In this document: piece after piece, positions 15,012 through 15,044 of the stretch
Layout of the letters: the number at the start of each line of letters is the position of its first letter
Position numbering within the stretch: position 1 is the first letter of the stretch
Assembly: GCA_945827565.1 (NCBI GenBank)
Contig: CALZNR010000007.1
Location: forward strand, 1-15,044
Direction: 5' to 3'
Length of the DNA stretch: 15,044 bases
Origin: an uncultured Prevotella sp.
Lineage (GTDB): Bacteria > Bacteroidota > Bacteroidia > Bacteroidales > Bacteroidaceae
Notes under the pieces: generated by a model
Database searches by the model: none
Told to the model about the DNA's origin: nothing
Seen by the model: only the letters and a program-made list of their open reading frames with translations
Translations under genes and position numbers: made by a program

Positions 15012-15044
15012 CACATTATTTTTCTTTTACACGGCGTATTGCTC

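Overview
The first 45 bases are not genomic. They match an Illumina Nextera library end: the tail of the P5 oligo, an i5 index and the Read 1 transposase adapter. Genomic sequence therefore starts at about position 46, and the window looks like a whole assembled contig or one end of one. The rest looks like a chromosomal segment of a Bacteroidales bacterium, most likely Prevotella/Segatella-like. The reasons are the family-specific proteins (DUF5112/DUF5113-type kinase, MEEI-type ECF sigma factor, FSVPDGYF-type membrane protein), AT-rich spacers with perfect TAnnTTTG -7 boxes, and mostly absent Shine-Dalgarno sites. This taxonomic call is inference from recognised protein styles; no search was run.

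Region A (46-7848) is a locus for the lower half of hexuronate catabolism built around one divergent promoter region (5047-5225). Leftwards run kdgK (2-keto-3-deoxygluconate kinase), kdgA (KDPG aldolase) and, overlapping it, a very large kinase-like membrane protein. Rightwards run a LacI-family regulator and uxaA (altronate dehydratase). Together UxaA, KdgK and KdgA would convert D-altronate to KDG, then KDPG, then pyruvate plus glyceraldehyde-3-phosphate. The LacI protein is the natural candidate regulator of both arms. The large kinase-like protein ends 20 bases from the adapter junction, so its downstream neighbour is unknown.

Region B (7871-9375, plus strand) holds an uncharacterised protein resembling the outer parts of the Bacteroidales nucleotidyltransferase-like family, then nth (endonuclease III), with ATGA stop/start overlap. 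A perfect 10-bp hairpin lies in the first codons of the unknown gene. The end of nth overlaps the convergent gene on the other strand by 74 bp.

Region C (9302-14928, minus strand) is a tightly packed seven-gene run: mazG, a lipocalin-like lipoprotein, rnz (RNase Z), a YkuD L,D-transpeptidase lipoprotein, an ECF sigma factor, a single-pass membrane protein in the anti-sigma position, and a small exported Spy/CpxP-like helical protein. The last four suggest an envelope-stress module attached to housekeeping genes for nucleotide sanitation and tRNA maturation. A likely promoter sits at 15004-15011, close to the end of the window.

I found no rRNA, tRNA, CRISPR array, insertion sequence or prophage, and no gene-free stretch over 300 bases. 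The most interesting items are the double-module kinase-like protein with its candidate phospho-histidine displaced from its ATPase domain, the inverted repeat over the kdgK promoter, the early-coding hairpin before nth, and the ECF/L,D-transpeptidase/Spy-like cluster.
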